Numbered from the stretch's first letter, positions 27,837-38,745 are shown. The stretch: DNA of 64,000 nucleotides from Chitinophagaceae bacterium (GCA_947455215.1 CANGNA010000013.1:16069-80068); one strand, 5' to 3'. Notes: a model not told the origin generated them from the letters alone. Numbers and translations are program-made.

Positions 27837-28472
27837 ATGGCAGAATTATCTTTTAACCTCGCTGATCTTTTCGAAGAGGCCTACGGATATCGCTCGGCAG
27901 CATTCGATATGCAGTTTGACCCGGTAGCCGGCGACAGTGGCTTGCCTGGAACGCGCACTGAACAAGGCGCATTGGGATCTCCATACTACAGCCACGATGG
28001 GCTGTCTAAAGAATATTACATGCCGGTAACCATCAGCTATGAGCGGTCGGCGGGAAATGAAGGATCGGCAGGTACCGGCACTACAGACTGGGATTTGCCA
28101 CACCCTGTGATAGCGATCAACAGTCGCAAGACCATTGTGGAGACTGCACTTACCGAGCGCAGAGGCACGGTGAAAGAGCTCATCAATGTGCAGGATTACG
28201 ACATCGTCATCAAGGGATTTATCATCAATGCTACACACGAGTTTCCTGAGCAGATGGTAACCAGGCTGCGCACAATATATGAGCAGAACGAACCCCTCTC
28301 TATCAAGTGTCCGCTCACAGATATCTTCCTGGTGCGCCCCGACCGTAAGGGTAGTGATAAAGTGGTGATCAAAGAATTGAAATTCCCTGCTGTCACAGGC
28401 ATAAAGAATGTGCGGCCGTATGAACTGCACCTGGTGAGTGATGAACCTTTTAACCTTGTATCTTTCAGCTGA
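27837..28472 (+). CDS. phage baseplate/tail protein (DUF6046-like)
   Basis: 211 aa; VIAINSRKTIVETALTERRGTVKELINVQDYDIVIKGFIIN... Confidence 0.65.
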   Translation: MAELSFNLADLFEEAYGYRSAAFDMQFDPVAGDSGLPGTRTEQGALGSPYYSHDGLSKEYYMPVTISYERSAGNEGSAGTGTTDWDLPHPVIAINSRKTIVETALTERRGTVKELINVQDYDIVIKGFIINATHEFPEQMVTRLRTIYEQNEPLSIKCPLTDIFLVRPDRKGSDKVVIKELKFPAVTGIKNVRPYELHLVSDEPFNLVSFS

Positions 28473-29491
28473 TGTTTGTTTTGAATAGTGATATAACGAT
28501 CGGCAAGTTCCGGTTTAGTGGTGTGCATGATGTGCGCATAACAATGGGTATGCACAGCATTGTTTGTATGGCCTATATCCAATTGCCGGCTGTGTCGCGC
28601 ATCATTAAGAATGGCAAAGCTGTTGATGGCAGTGTTGTGACAGCAGATCAATTCACAGAGGGTGATGCGGTAACTGTAAAGCTGGGCTATAATGGCGACC
28701 TGCGAACCGAGTTCATGGGATATGTAAAACACACCGACCTGAACAAACCGCTGACCATCATCTGCGAAGGCGGTAGTTGGCTGATGCGTAGAAATAAGAT
28801 CAACCTGTCTGAGCGTTCCATATCTGTGAAACAGCTTTTGCAGAAAGCAGTAGCAGGTACTGGACTGAATGTAGTGTGCGATATAGATGTGCTGCTCAAC
28901 AACGTACAGTTGAACGGAACAGGTGTTGATATGATCAATGCGATACACCAGTATACAGATCATTCACTGACCATCTTTTTCAGCAAGCCAGATACACTGT
29001 ATTGCGGTAATCTCCGCACCAAAGCGTCGGGTAATAATGATGTGTTACAACTGGGTAAAGTGCAATACAGGAGCGGCTTCAATATTTTCTCCAACAACAA
29101 CCTGAAGCGACGCACCACCAACGATGATCCTGTAGCCATTACGTATAGCAAGAAGGAAGACTCCGGCAACATTATTACGGCAACATCTGCAGCATTTAAA
29201 AATGCAGTAAGGAAACACAGTAAGTTGCTGAACCAGGTAAAAGAAGCGGCCACACTAAAGCTGCTGGCAGAAGAAAAGGCATACAAGGACAATTACCAGG
29301 GCTTTGAAGGGAGTGTGCAAACATTCCTGGTGCCATACGTGCAACCGGGGTACCTGGCATCGCTTACCGATAACACGCTTAAGCTAAAAGAGCAAACATA
29401 CCTGGCAGAAGCAGTAACCACGCACTTTGGTGTGCATGGCGCGAGAAGAACCGTAGACCTGGGACCATTGATGGGCTTTGCAAACCAATAA
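28472..29491 (+). CDS. baseplate hub protein (gpD/late control-like)
   Basis: 339 aa; GDAVTVKLGYNGDLRTEFMGYVKHTDLNKPLTIICEGGSWLMRRNKIN hub pattern; before spike gene. Confidence 0.7.
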   Translation: MFVLNSDITIGKFRFSGVHDVRITMGMHSIVCMAYIQLPAVSRIIKNGKAVDGSVVTADQFTEGDAVTVKLGYNGDLRTEFMGYVKHTDLNKPLTIICEGGSWLMRRNKINLSERSISVKQLLQKAVAGTGLNVVCDIDVLLNNVQLNGTGVDMINAIHQYTDHSLTIFFSKPDTLYCGNLRTKASGNNDVLQLGKVQYRSGFNIFSNNNLKRRTTNDDPVAITYSKKEDSGNIITATSAAFKNAVRKHSKLLNQVKEAATLKLLAEEKAYKDNYQGFEGSVQTFLVPYVQPGYLASLTDNTLKLKEQTYLAEAVTTHFGVHGARRTVDLGPLMGFANQ

Positions 29492-30041
29492 CCTTATGAA
29501 TAAGAACACAGCTAAGATAAGCGCCGGTATACGTGCGCTACATCATCAACAACAGGAGATCATCAGCGGCAAAGTGGTGAGTATCGACACAGGTAGTGCA
29601 ACGATGACCATACGTCCTACCGGCGACGGTGAGCCGATAAAGAATGTACGGCTATCGCCGGTAGGTAGGAGTAGTGATGGATGTATCCTGTTCCCTGAAT
29701 CGAATAGTGATGTGGTGATAGCTAGCATAGATGGCCCCGGAGAATGGATACTGTTGAAGGCTGATAAGATCACCAAGGCAACTATAAAGATCGGATCAGT
29801 GAATTGCGAAGTGACCGATAGCGTCATTACGCTGAAGAACGGTAGCGTTTTACTGGAGGTGGGCAATGCACAATTCAAACTGAACACACCATCGGAAACA
29901 CTGTTCGATATACTGAATGATTTGATCTCTTATATATCTGCGCTTACTGTATCAACAAGCACAGGTCCCAGTGGTGTGCCGCTGAACATATCAGACTTTA
30001 TAACGCTCAGCACCCGGCTAAGCAATTTATTAACGCATTAA
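29490..30041 (+). CDS. baseplate spike protein (gpV-like)
   Basis: OB-fold-like GKVVSIDTGSATMTIRPTGDGEPIKNVRLSPVG... with beta-repeat region. Confidence 0.7.
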   Translation, partial: NLMNKNTAKISAGIRALHHQQQEIISGKVVSIDTGSATMTIRPTGDGEPIKNVRLSPVGRSSDGCILFPESNSDVVIASIDGPGEWILLKADKITKATIKIGSVNCEVTDSVITLKNGSVLLEVGNAQFKLNTPSETLFDILNDLISYISALTVSTSTGPSGVPLNISDFITLSTRLSNLLTH

Positions 30042-30057
30042 ACCTAACACCAAACAG

Positions 30058-30357
30058 ATGGCCAGGACAATGATGGACATCGCTCTTGAGGACGATGAAG
30101 ATGTAAGCATTAATAATGGTGACTTTCCTATTGTTGAAAGCACACTACAGCACCAGCGGCAATTGATACTGAATAACAAAGGTGACTTTAAACAGAACCC
30201 GACCATATGTGTAGGTGCCTTCACCTACTTTGATGATGAGCATATGCAAAACCTGGTGCGCGCGGTGAGCGTAGAGTTTGCGCGAGATGGCATGGATGTG
30301 CAGGAAGTAAAGATAGATGCCGACGGCACTCTGAAAAGCGAAGCCTTATACCTATAA
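30058..30357 (+). CDS. baseplate wedge protein (gp25/W-like)
   Basis: 99 aa; LEDDEDVSINNGDFPIVESTLQHQRQLILNNKGDFKQNPTICVGAFTYFDDEH. Confidence 0.65.
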   Translation: MARTMMDIALEDDEDVSINNGDFPIVESTLQHQRQLILNNKGDFKQNPTICVGAFTYFDDEHMQNLVRAVSVEFARDGMDVQEVKIDADGTLKSEALYL

Positions 30358-30367
30358 CAACAAGCAT

Positions 30368-30592
30368 ATGAACACCATAAAACCCCAACCCAACCAAAGC
30401 AGCCTTGATGTAGTGCTGACCGCATGTGGCACTATGGAAGGTACCATGCAACTGATGTTTGCCAATGGTTGCTCCGTTACAGCGGCCGTTAGCGAGGAGT
30501 ATGCTATTCCGGACACGATAGCTACCGATGCAGCCACTATGACTTATATGCGGAGCAACAATATACTGCCCGGCACTAAGGGCAGCGAGTAA
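30368..30592 (+). CDS. LysM/tail-X-like small protein
   Basis: 74 aa; QSSLDVVLTACGTMEGTMQLMFANGCSVTAAVSEEYAIP. Confidence 0.5.
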   Translation: MNTIKPQPNQSSLDVVLTACGTMEGTMQLMFANGCSVTAAVSEEYAIPDTIATDAATMTYMRSNNILPGTKGSE

Positions 30593-30624
30593 CATTTTTC
30601 TTTCCTTTTATAAAACTCCTAACC

Positions 30625-31452
30625 ATGGCAAGAACGATAGCCGAGATACAGCAATCGATAATAACGGCCAAGCAGACCGACCCTGTATTGAGCGGGCTTA
30701 CGAGTACCAGCAATGTATCTGTATGGCTGCTGTGGACCTATATTGTAGCCGTGTGCCAGTGGGTCCTTGAAACATACTTCGATGACCACAAGGCAGAGAT
30801 GGACAGCATCATAGCCACACAGCGGCCACATACGCTACAATGGTATGTTACCAGGGCCAAACAATTTCAGTATGGCGTGGCGCTGCCTTTTGAAAGCGAC
30901 ACTTATACTACGGTATCTGATGACCCTGCGGTAAGCATCATTACGTATGCTGCTGCAGTAGAGCTACCCAGTCTTATCCGCATAAAGGTGGCCACGCTAA
31001 GCGGCAGTTCGTTGGCACCATTAACGACTGTACAGCTTACGGCATTCACAGCCTATATACAGCAGATAAAAGATGCGGGCGTGCGTATGCAGATAACCAG
31101 CGGCAACCCAGATATGCTGCGACTACAACTAAAGATCTATTATGATCCACTAGTACTGAATGCCACTGGTAGCCGCATAGATGGTACTGCTACACAGCCG
31201 GTGCTGGATGCCGTGAAGAACTTTCTAAAGGCCCTGCCGTTCAATGGCTTGTTTGTACTGAACAATCTGATCGCTGCATTGCAAGCGGTTGACGGTGTTG
31301 TTATCGGCGTAATAGAATCTGCGGCGGCAACGTATGCTGCGCTGCCCTATACACCTGTGACCGTAGAGTACGCGCCAGACGCGGGTTATATGGCTGCCGA
31401 TGAAGCTTACCTGCTGGCCAATATCACCTACATTTCTCACAGCCCTATTTGA
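30625..31452 (+). CDS. baseplate J-like protein
   Basis: 275 aa; VTRAKQFQYGVALPF...VSIITYAAAVELPSLIRIKVATLSG...; precedes gpI-like gene. Confidence 0.75.
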   Translation: MARTIAEIQQSIITAKQTDPVLSGLTSTSNVSVWLLWTYIVAVCQWVLETYFDDHKAEMDSIIATQRPHTLQWYVTRAKQFQYGVALPFESDTYTTVSDDPAVSIITYAAAVELPSLIRIKVATLSGSSLAPLTTVQLTAFTAYIQQIKDAGVRMQITSGNPDMLRLQLKIYYDPLVLNATGSRIDGTATQPVLDAVKNFLKALPFNGLFVLNNLIAALQAVDGVVIGVIESAAATYAALPYTPVTVEYAPDAGYMAADEAYLLANITYISHSPI

Positions 31453-31471
31453 TGATCTACAACCAACCGCT

Positions 31472-31975
31472 ATGTCTTACTACGATATTGACTTTCCCGC
31501 ACTGATAAAAATGCTGCTGCCCGTACGGCTACGTAAGCCGGTAATGCAGCATTGGTTGCAGGCGCTTACAAAACCGGTAAGGGAACTGTATGCTCAATTC
31601 TACCAGAACAGGGCCAGTGACATTTATACCTTATCGCATAACAGCCAGGTGGTATACCTGCAAGCAGTGCTGAATGACGTGTTTGATAGCACAGGGCGCG
31701 GCATATACATCACCGATGACTTTGCTGCCGACCCGCTTTACGTGTACCTGCCTGCGGAAGCACATCCGTTGTGGCTTGGGTTAGATGGTGAACCATCTTC
31801 TGTAGCTTACCAGGTGCCGGCATGGCTATATACCCGCACAGAAACAGCTTATGTCAGTTATCACTTCATTATACATGTACCAACTGCGGTAACCATAGAT
31901 ATGGTGCGGTTGAATGCGCTGGTAGATAAATACAGGCTACCATCGCGCAATATGTACACAGTGGTGTATTACTAA
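31472..31975 (+). CDS. baseplate/tail protein (gpI-like)
   Basis: ~167 aa from MSYYDIDFPALIKMLLPVRLRKPVMQHWLQALTKPVRELYAQF; between J-like and fibre genes. Confidence 0.55.
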   Translation: MSYYDIDFPALIKMLLPVRLRKPVMQHWLQALTKPVRELYAQFYQNRASDIYTLSHNSQVVYLQAVLNDVFDSTGRGIYITDDFAADPLYVYLPAEAHPLWLGLDGEPSSVAYQVPAWLYTRTETAYVSYHFIIHVPTAVTIDMVRLNALVDKYRLPSRNMYTVVYY

Positions 31976-31995
31976 TCAACTAAAAACAAGCATAC

Positions 31996-32823
31996 ATGAG
32001 ATCGATAGATTTTACCCACGCGGGCGGTTTCCCGCTGACACAAAACGAACTGGACCACCTGCAGCAGGCTTATACGGAGTGCATCAATGCACTGGCATCG
32101 CTGGGCGGCAACCCTACTGTGCCTGCCATCATCAGCGGCATGGTAAAAACAACAGCAGGCAGTGCCGTGACCATCAGCGACGGCTGGTTTTATTATAACG
32201 GAGCAATGGTCAGGTTTACGGGTGGCACCGTTACCCCTACCGGTACAGATGTGCCGTTGATAGTGATCGCTAACAATACTACCGCGCTCACCTACAATGA
32301 TGGCAGTATATACCCTGCACTCAGCAATGTAGCTGCCACGCTAAGCGCCGGGCCTGCCGCTACTACAGCCGATCATTTCCCCTATAGCATTATGCAGCCC
32401 TACCAATATTTCTTTGGGCTGGGTGGCCGGGAGGCTACATGGAACAGCATGAGTGTGTATACAACAGCGGCCACAGGTGGCGTAGCGGGCACCATATACT
32501 ACAAGAAAAACTGGCTGACCAATACGCTTACTTTACAAGGCACGCTGACCGCCAACAATGCACAGAACTTTGCTGCATCTCCCGGGGCTATGTTTTATAC
32601 TATGGGCACATTACCTGCGGGCTATATCCCAGCTACTAACGCATATTTCATAACTCACTTCTATGCATCTTCTATGTTTAAGGATGACTTAGGTGTTTCG
32701 TGGATTAAACATTTAAGTAGTGGGGTAAACACCGGAGGACAGGTTTACATCAATTTTATTCGACCGGACAGCGTTGTTTCTGCTTATTCTGTAGTGTTGA
32801 ATGCCATAATCCCGCTTGATTAA
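31996..32823 (+). CDS. tail fibre-like protein
   Basis: 275 aa; beta-rich, last gene of tail operon; stop overlaps mreD stop. Confidence 0.65.
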   Translation: MRSIDFTHAGGFPLTQNELDHLQQAYTECINALASLGGNPTVPAIISGMVKTTAGSAVTISDGWFYYNGAMVRFTGGTVTPTGTDVPLIVIANNTTALTYNDGSIYPALSNVAATLSAGPAATTADHFPYSIMQPYQYFFGLGGREATWNSMSVYTTAATGGVAGTIYYKKNWLTNTLTLQGTLTANNAQNFAASPGAMFYTMGTLPAGYIPATNAYFITHFYASSMFKDDLGVSWIKHLSSGVNTGGQVYINFIRPDSVVSAYSVVLNAIIPLD

Positions 32824-33362
32824 GCGCGGGCTACATTCTGGCGGGTAAAGAGGAGAATATACACCAGTATGAAGGCCATTGATGTAACAAAGGATGCAGC
32901 TATCTTCAGCAGTAAGGAGCCGATACTGGCGGCAGACCATGATTCTACTGAGAAGAAGACAAGGTGATGTATCAGTAGCAGGAAGCCGCTGTATACCAGG
33001 AAGGGCATCCATCCCATTGTTTTAATAGAAGGCTGCTGGTTGATATATTCAGACAGGTTGCGCGGCATCAGTGCGTTCAGCACATTGGTGCGCAGGTAGG
33101 CCATAAATATTGTAGCACAGGCATGCATACCGGCTGTTGTCATGAACGAATCGATCGTTACGCCCAGTGTGAAGCCCGATAACAGCAGCACCCACACCGG
33201 TGTTTCGAAGGGCAACAGTAATATGAACAACGGATAGATAGCAGGAATGAACAACGCTCCCGCAGGCTCGGGAAACCAGTGTAGTGTTATCCTGTTCAGT
33301 ATCAATACCTGCAGGAAAACGATAACTACAAAGCGTAAAATATTTTTTGCGTAAACGTTCAT
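32820..33362 (-). CDS. mreD: rod shape-determining protein MreD-like
   Basis: 180 aa membrane protein next to mreC and mreB. Confidence 0.85.
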   Translation of the reverse strand: MNVYAKNILRFVVIVFLQVLILNRITLHWFPEPAGALFIPAIYPLFILLLPFETPVWVLLLSGFTLGVTIDSFMTTAGMHACATIFMAYLRTNVLNALMPRNLSEYINQQPSIKTMGWMPFLVYSGFLLLIHHLVFFSVESWSAASIGSLLLKIAASFVTSMAFILVYILLFTRQNVARA

Positions 33363-33400
33363 CTTAAATTCCTATTTGTCCCTCCTGATGTTGTAGCAGG

Positions 33401-34264
33401 CTATTTCTTTATCGCTTGTTCTTCCAGCTGTTGTCTTTCGGGGCCCAGTGTATTTTCCAGTACGTAAACATACTGCAGGCTCCTGAAGTTGGTTGCCGGT
33501 TTCAGGTATAATTGCTTTTTGCCGTTCTTTTTATTGATCTCAACAGATGTTACGGTGCCTATCAGCACATCGGCCGGGAATGTATTACCGAAGGAGGTGG
33601 TGAAAACCGAGTCGCCCTTCTTTACATTGGTCTCCTGCGGCATATCCTTCATCAGGAATACATCAGGGTGCTCATAATCCCATGTGGTCGATTTGAACGT
33701 GCCGTCTTTAAGGCGGGCGCTAACCTGCTGCTTGTTACTAAGAATGGACAGAATGCTGGCAAAATGGGCCGATACATATTCTACCCTGCCTACAAGGCCA
33801 GTGCCAGAGATAACACTCATGCCTTTTGTTATTCCTTCATTGCTGCCTCTATTAATAGTAATGTAGTTGTTAACCCCGTCTACAGAGTTGTTGATGACCC
33901 TTGCTGTGCGGTATATATAGTCGGCATACTTTACAATATGGTGGGTAGTATCGCCGGTGGTGCTGGCCAGTTCGCGGCGCACCTTCATGTCTTGCAGTGT
34001 ATCTGTGGTCTTATACTTATCCACCGTTTTACGCAGGCGCATATTCTCGTTCAGCAGGCTGTCGTTCATCTTGCCCAGGCTGATGTAATACATCAGGTCG
34101 CTTTGCTTTTTGTAAATGATGCCTACAGCGGTGTTGGCCGAACTTACCAGGTCGTCGCCTTGCAGGCTGTGAGACCGGGAGATAAGCACCATACACACTA
34201 TCTCCAGCCCCACAAATAAAATGAGGTTAAAGAAACGACGTATGATGAGAATGAAATTGCGCAA
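33401..34264 (-). CDS. mreC: rod shape-determining protein MreC
   Basis: 287 aa; YITINRGSNEGITKGMSVISGTGLVGRVEYVSAHFASILSILSNKQQVSARLKDG. Confidence 0.93.
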   Translation of the reverse strand: MRNFILIIRRFFNLILFVGLEIVCMVLISRSHSLQGDDLVSSANTAVGIIYKKQSDLMYYISLGKMNDSLLNENMRLRKTVDKYKTTDTLQDMKVRRELASTTGDTTHHIVKYADYIYRTARVINNSVDGVNNYITINRGSNEGITKGMSVISGTGLVGRVEYVSAHFASILSILSNKQQVSARLKDGTFKSTTWDYEHPDVFLMKDMPQETNVKKGDSVFTTSFGNTFPADVLIGTVTSVEINKKNGKKQLYLKPATNFRSLQYVYVLENTLGPERQQLEEQAIKK

Positions 34265-34349
34265 TTAAGGCAAAAGTTAAAAGTTAAAACCTAAAGTATG
34301 GTCGTTGCTGCGATCTACGCCCGGCATAAGTGCAGCATGTATTATTTAA

Positions 34350-34376
34350 AACAGCTCCCGTAAGGAGCTGTTCTTT
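34350..34376. terminator. bidirectional-type terminator/attenuator between mreB and mreC
   Basis: AACAGCTCC-N5-GGAGCTGTT with T-rich flanks on both strands. Confidence 0.6.
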
Positions 34377-34378
34377 TA

Positions 34379-35410
34379 TTATTTCATCAGGAAAGGCATC
34401 CTGGCAATATTCTTCAGTGCCATACCCGTTCCCCTTACCACTGCGCGTAGCGGATCTTCGGCCACGTGCACCGGCAGTTTTATCTTATGAGAGATACGCT
34501 TATCAAGGCCGCGCAGCAATGCACCGCCACCTGTAAGGTACAAGCCACGGCGATAGATATCTGCGGCCAGTTCCGGCGGCGTGCTTTCCAGTGCTTTCAG
34601 GATGGCCTCTTCTACCTTGAAGATCGATTTGTCGAGCGCTTCTGCTACTTCCTGGTAAGATACCATGATCTGCTTAGGGATGCCCGTTACCAGGTCGCGC
34701 CCGTTAACAGCGATCTCATCAGGAGGGTTGTCCAGATCTTTCAGCGCAGAGCCTACGTGTATCTTTATCTGTTCAGCAGTACGTTCACCTATCATCAGAC
34801 TATGATAGCGGCGCATAGCCTCCATAATATCACCTGTAAACTCATCGCCTGCAATACGTATAGACTGATCGCAAACGATACCCGCCAGCGCTATTACGGA
34901 TATACCCGTAGTACCACCGCCTATGTCTATGATCATGTTACCGGTAGGCTCTTCTACATCAATACCAATACCCAGGGCCGCGGCCATAGGCTCGTGTATC
35001 ATGTATACTTCCTTGGCGCCTGCCTGTTCGGCAGAGTCGCGCACGGCGCGCTTTTCCACCTCAGTGATGCTGGACGGTATGCATATTACCATTCTCCAGC
35101 TGGGCGGGAACATTGGCTTCTTAGGGTATACCAGTTTTATCATCTCGCGTAGCATGCCTTCGGCAGCATTAAAGTCTGCGATCACACCGTCTTTAAGGGG
35201 GCGGATGGTCTTCAGATTTTCGTGCGTCTTTTCATGCATCATCATCGCCTTCTTACCTACTGCTACAATTTTATTTGTGGTCCGGTCTATGGCTACTATC
35301 GATGGTTCATCTACAACTACCTGGTCATTATGTATTATCAGCGTATTGGCAGTGCCAAGATCTATCGCTATTTCCTGAGTTAAAAATTTAAAGAAGCCTA
35401 AAAAGCTCAT
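34379..35410 (-). CDS. mreB: rod shape-determining protein MreB
   Basis: 343 aa actin-like; AIDLGTANTLIIHNDQVVVDEPSIVAID. Confidence 0.97.
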   Translation of the reverse strand: MSFLGFFKFLTQEIAIDLGTANTLIIHNDQVVVDEPSIVAIDRTTNKIVAVGKKAMMMHEKTHENLKTIRPLKDGVIADFNAAEGMLREMIKLVYPKKPMFPPSWRMVICIPSSITEVEKRAVRDSAEQAGAKEVYMIHEPMAAALGIGIDVEEPTGNMIIDIGGGTTGISVIALAGIVCDQSIRIAGDEFTGDIMEAMRRYHSLMIGERTAEQIKIHVGSALKDLDNPPDEIAVNGRDLVTGIPKQIMVSYQEVAEALDKSIFKVEEAILKALESTPPELAADIYRRGLYLTGGGALLRGLDKRISHKIKLPVHVAEDPLRAVVRGTGMALKNIARMPFLMK

Positions 35411-35896
35411 TATGTGTTTTTTTATAATAATCGCAAAATGCGAAAAAGTATGTCTGTGAAGCGGTAAAAAATACCGTATTGCTGCAAAATTATGTAAATA
35501 ATGACAGCATTACCGGAAAATTACAAGATGTTTGGAAAAAATGGCACTTTATTTTCCGCAGGACACAAATAAATATAATCTATTTAAAACCATAAACATA
35601 TGTTGGCGGGTATTCCGGGACTAAGCAGCGCAAAACAAGGCGGTAGATAAAGGTTAGCGTTAAAGCAGCCAAGTGGACTTTAGTGCCCGGCGGGCATGTG
35701 AATTTTAGCAAATTTCGATTACTTTTGCCGCCGGGCGCAAGCCCTGTTTTTATATGTACTCCAGCACAACGGTCAAATTTCAGCATTCGCTACGCTTCAA
35801 CCTTAGTTGAGGTGCGGCAGAATTTTGGATATTTTGATGCCGGGGCCATTAAAAGACAGTTTCCAAAATTTCGCCATTTAAATTTGATATTGTTAT

Positions 35897-38740
35897 ATGC
35901 CTCTCGACACCTCCATTAAAAGTGTATTGATCATTGGTTCCGGACCTATAGTTATTGGCCAGGCGTGCGAATTCGATTATTCGGGTTCACAGGCAGCCAG
36001 GAGCTTAAGGGAAGAAGGAATAAAGGTCATCCTTATTAACTCTAATCCGGCAACCATAATGACCGACCCCATTATGGCAGACAGGGTGTACCTGTTGCCG
36101 CTTACTGTAGAGAGCCTGGAGCAAATACTGGAAGAGAACCAGATAGACGCGGTATTGCCTACCATGGGCGGACAAACTGCGCTGAACCTTGCCAAAGAGG
36201 GAGAAGAAATAGGCTTGTGGGAGCGCTACAACGTGCGCCTGATAGGCGTGGACATCAAGGCTATAGATAAGGCAGAAGACCGCGAGCAGTTCCGCAGGTG
36301 GATGATAGATATAGACGTGCCTGTGGCAGAAGCGAAGACCGCCAACTCGCTGCTGGAAGGCAAAGAGTTTGCACAGCATATAGGCCTGCCAATAGTTATC
36401 CGTCCGTCATTCACGCTGGGTGGCTCCGGCGGTAGTATCGTATATCGCAAAGAAGACCTGGATGGCGCGCTTGACCGCGGCCTCACCGCCTCGCCTATAC
36501 ACGAGGTGCTGGTAGAACGTGCCGTGATGGGCTGGAAAGAGTTTGAGCTGGAACTGCTGCGTGATAAAGAAGACAATGTGGTGATCATATGCACGGTAGA
36601 GAACTTTGACCCGATGGGTATACATACCGGTGACAGTATAACAGTGGCCCCTGCCATGACGCTGAGCGATACTGCCTTCCAGCTGATGCGCAACACTGCA
36701 ATAAAGATGATGCGCGACCTGGGCAACTTTGCCGGCGGCTGTAACGTGCAGTTTGCACTGAACCCTGAGACAGAAGAAATAATAGCGATAGAGATCAACC
36801 CGCGCGTTAGCCGTTCATCGGCACTGGCCTCGAAGGCCACAGGCTACCCTATTGCCAAGATAGCCTCTAAGCTGGCCATAGGTTATACACTTGACGAACT
36901 GAAGAACCAGATCACGCAAACCACATCGGCCTACTTTGAGCCTGCGCTTGATTATGTTATCGTAAAGATGCCACGCTGGAACTTTGATAAATTTAAAGGT
37001 GCAGATGATACACTCGGCTTCCAGATGAAGTCTGTAGGTGAAGTAATGGCCATAGGCCGCACCTTCCCAGAGGCACTACAGAAGGCCTGCCAAAGCCTGG
37101 AGAACAATGCAACAGGGCTCTCCTACATCAGCCAGCAAAGGCTGAGGCCGGAAGAGCTGATAGATACGCTTAAGCGCCCTACATGGGACCGTATCTTCCG
37201 TATAAAGGAAGCTATGGCTGCAGGTGTATCGATAAAGACGATACGGGAGCTTACACAGATAGACCGCTGGTTCCTGTACCAGATACAGGATATTATAAAG
37301 CTGGAGAATGATCTTAAAGCTGCCAAGCACATTGAAAAGCTGACGTATGACCAGATGTTCGAGGCCAAGAAAATGGGCTTCAGCGATGAGCAGATAGCAG
37401 AGCAACTGAAAGACTGCACAGCAGAAGAAGTGTATGAGCACAGGAAGGCGCTGGGCATTACCAGGGTATACAAAATGGTGGATACGTGCAGTGCTGAATT
37501 TGAGGCCAAGACCCCTTACTTCTATAGCACATTTGAGCACCAACCTACAAATGGTACTGTAAGCAACAATGAGAGCATCCGCTCTGATAAGAAGAAGATA
37601 ATAGTGCTGGGATCGGGGCCGAACAGGATAGGGCAGGGTATAGAGTTTGACTACTGTTGCACGCATGGCTTGCTGGCTATTAAAGACTGTGGTTACGAAG
37701 CTATAATGGTGAACTGCAACCCCGAAACCGTGTCTACAGACTTTGACATTGCCGACAAGCTGTACTTTGAGCCAGTGTACTGGGAGCACCTGTGGGAGAT
37801 AATAGAACACGAGCAACCCGATGGCGTGATCGTTCAGCTGGGTGGCCAGACCGCATTGAAGCTGGCGCGCAGGCTGCATGAAAAGGGCATCAAGATAATA
37901 GGCACATCGTTCGATGATATGGACATTGCCGAAGACCGCGGCCGCTTCAGCGATCTGCTGAAAGAGCTGAATATCCCGTACCCTAATTACGGTACCGCCT
38001 ACACTACCGACGAAGCCATAGAAGTAGCTGCCCAGGTAGGCTACCCTGTGCTTGTTCGACCATCGTATGTATTGGGCGGACAAAGGATGCGCATTGTTAT
38101 TAACGATGAAGAACTGGAACGTGGTGTGGTAAGCCTGCTGAAGCACCTGCCAGGTAATAAGATATTGATAGACCACTTCCTGGACAGATGCCAGGAGGCT
38201 GAAGTAGATGCCATATGCGACGGTGAGGAAGTGCATATAATGGGGATGATGGAACATATAGAGCCGGCGGGCATACACAGCGGCGACAGCCATGCTTTGC
38301 TGCCGGTGTTCAACCTGGGTCCGCTGGTAGTAGAGGAGATGGCAGATATAGCGAAGAAGATAGCCCTGAAGCTGAACATAAAGGGCCTGATCAACATACA
38401 ATACGCTATTAAAGATGGTAAGGTGTTTGTGATAGAAGCCAACCCGCGTGCCAGTCGCACCACACCATTTATAGCCAAGGCATATGGTATCCCTTACCTG
38501 AACATAGCCACCAAAGTAATGATGGGTGAGGCTAAGCTGAAAGACTTTACCTTTAACAAGCAGCTGGAAGGCTTTGCAGTAAAAGAACCGATATTCAGTT
38601 TCAACAAATTCCCGAATGTAAATAAGGAGCTTGGCCCGGAGATGAAGAGTACCGGCGAGGCCATCCGCTTTATTAAAAACCTTAGGGACCCCTGGTTCAG
38701 GCAGCTGTATAAAGAACGCAGCATGCACCTGAGCAAGTAA
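35897..38740 (+). CDS. carB: carbamoyl-phosphate synthase large subunit (ends without C-terminal MGS-like domain)
   Basis: 947 aa; [33 protein letters not shown]..., two ATP-grasp halves; ends [35 protein letters not shown]. Confidence 0.96.
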   Translation: MPLDTSIKSVLIIGSGPIVIGQACEFDYSGSQAARSLREEGIKVILINSNPATIMTDPIMADRVYLLPLTVESLEQILEENQIDAVLPTMGGQTALNLAKEGEEIGLWERYNVRLIGVDIKAIDKAEDREQFRRWMIDIDVPVAEAKTANSLLEGKEFAQHIGLPIVIRPSFTLGGSGGSIVYRKEDLDGALDRGLTASPIHEVLVERAVMGWKEFELELLRDKEDNVVIICTVENFDPMGIHTGDSITVAPAMTLSDTAFQLMRNTAIKMMRDLGNFAGGCNVQFALNPETEEIIAIEINPRVSRSSALASKATGYPIAKIASKLAIGYTLDELKNQITQTTSAYFEPALDYVIVKMPRWNFDKFKGADDTLGFQMKSVGEVMAIGRTFPEALQKACQSLENNATGLSYISQQRLRPEELIDTLKRPTWDRIFRIKEAMAAGVSIKTIRELTQIDRWFLYQIQDIIKLENDLKAAKHIEKLTYDQMFEAKKMGFSDEQIAEQLKDCTAEEVYEHRKALGITRVYKMVDTCSAEFEAKTPYFYSTFEHQPTNGTVSNNESIRSDKKKIIVLGSGPNRIGQGIEFDYCCTHGLLAIKDCGYEAIMVNCNPETVSTDFDIADKLYFEPVYWEHLWEIIEHEQPDGVIVQLGGQTALKLARRLHEKGIKIIGTSFDDMDIAEDRGRFSDLLKELNIPYPNYGTAYTTDEAIEVAAQVGYPVLVRPSYVLGGQRMRIVINDEELERGVVSLLKHLPGNKILIDHFLDRCQEAEVDAICDGEEVHIMGMMEHIEPAGIHSGDSHALLPVFNLGPLVVEEMADIAKKIALKLNIKGLINIQYAIKDGKVFVIEANPRASRTTPFIAKAYGIPYLNIATKVMMGEAKLKDFTFNKQLEGFAVKEPIFSFNKFPNVNKELGPEMKSTGEAIRFIKNLRDPWFRQLYKERSMHLSK

Positions 38741-38745
38741 CATAC

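Noticed and set aside
10714-32823. Interpretation as extracellular contractile injection system or headless tailocin
   Set aside because: Terminase, portal, protease-scaffold and major capsid genes are present, so a DNA-packaging head is more likely; no eCIS-type AAA ATPase or toxin cargo seen.
37076-38743. 555-aa antisense ORF opposite carB
   Set aside because: Low-complexity aromatic/His/Gln-rich shadow ORF on the complement of a highly conserved gene; codon-bias artefact.
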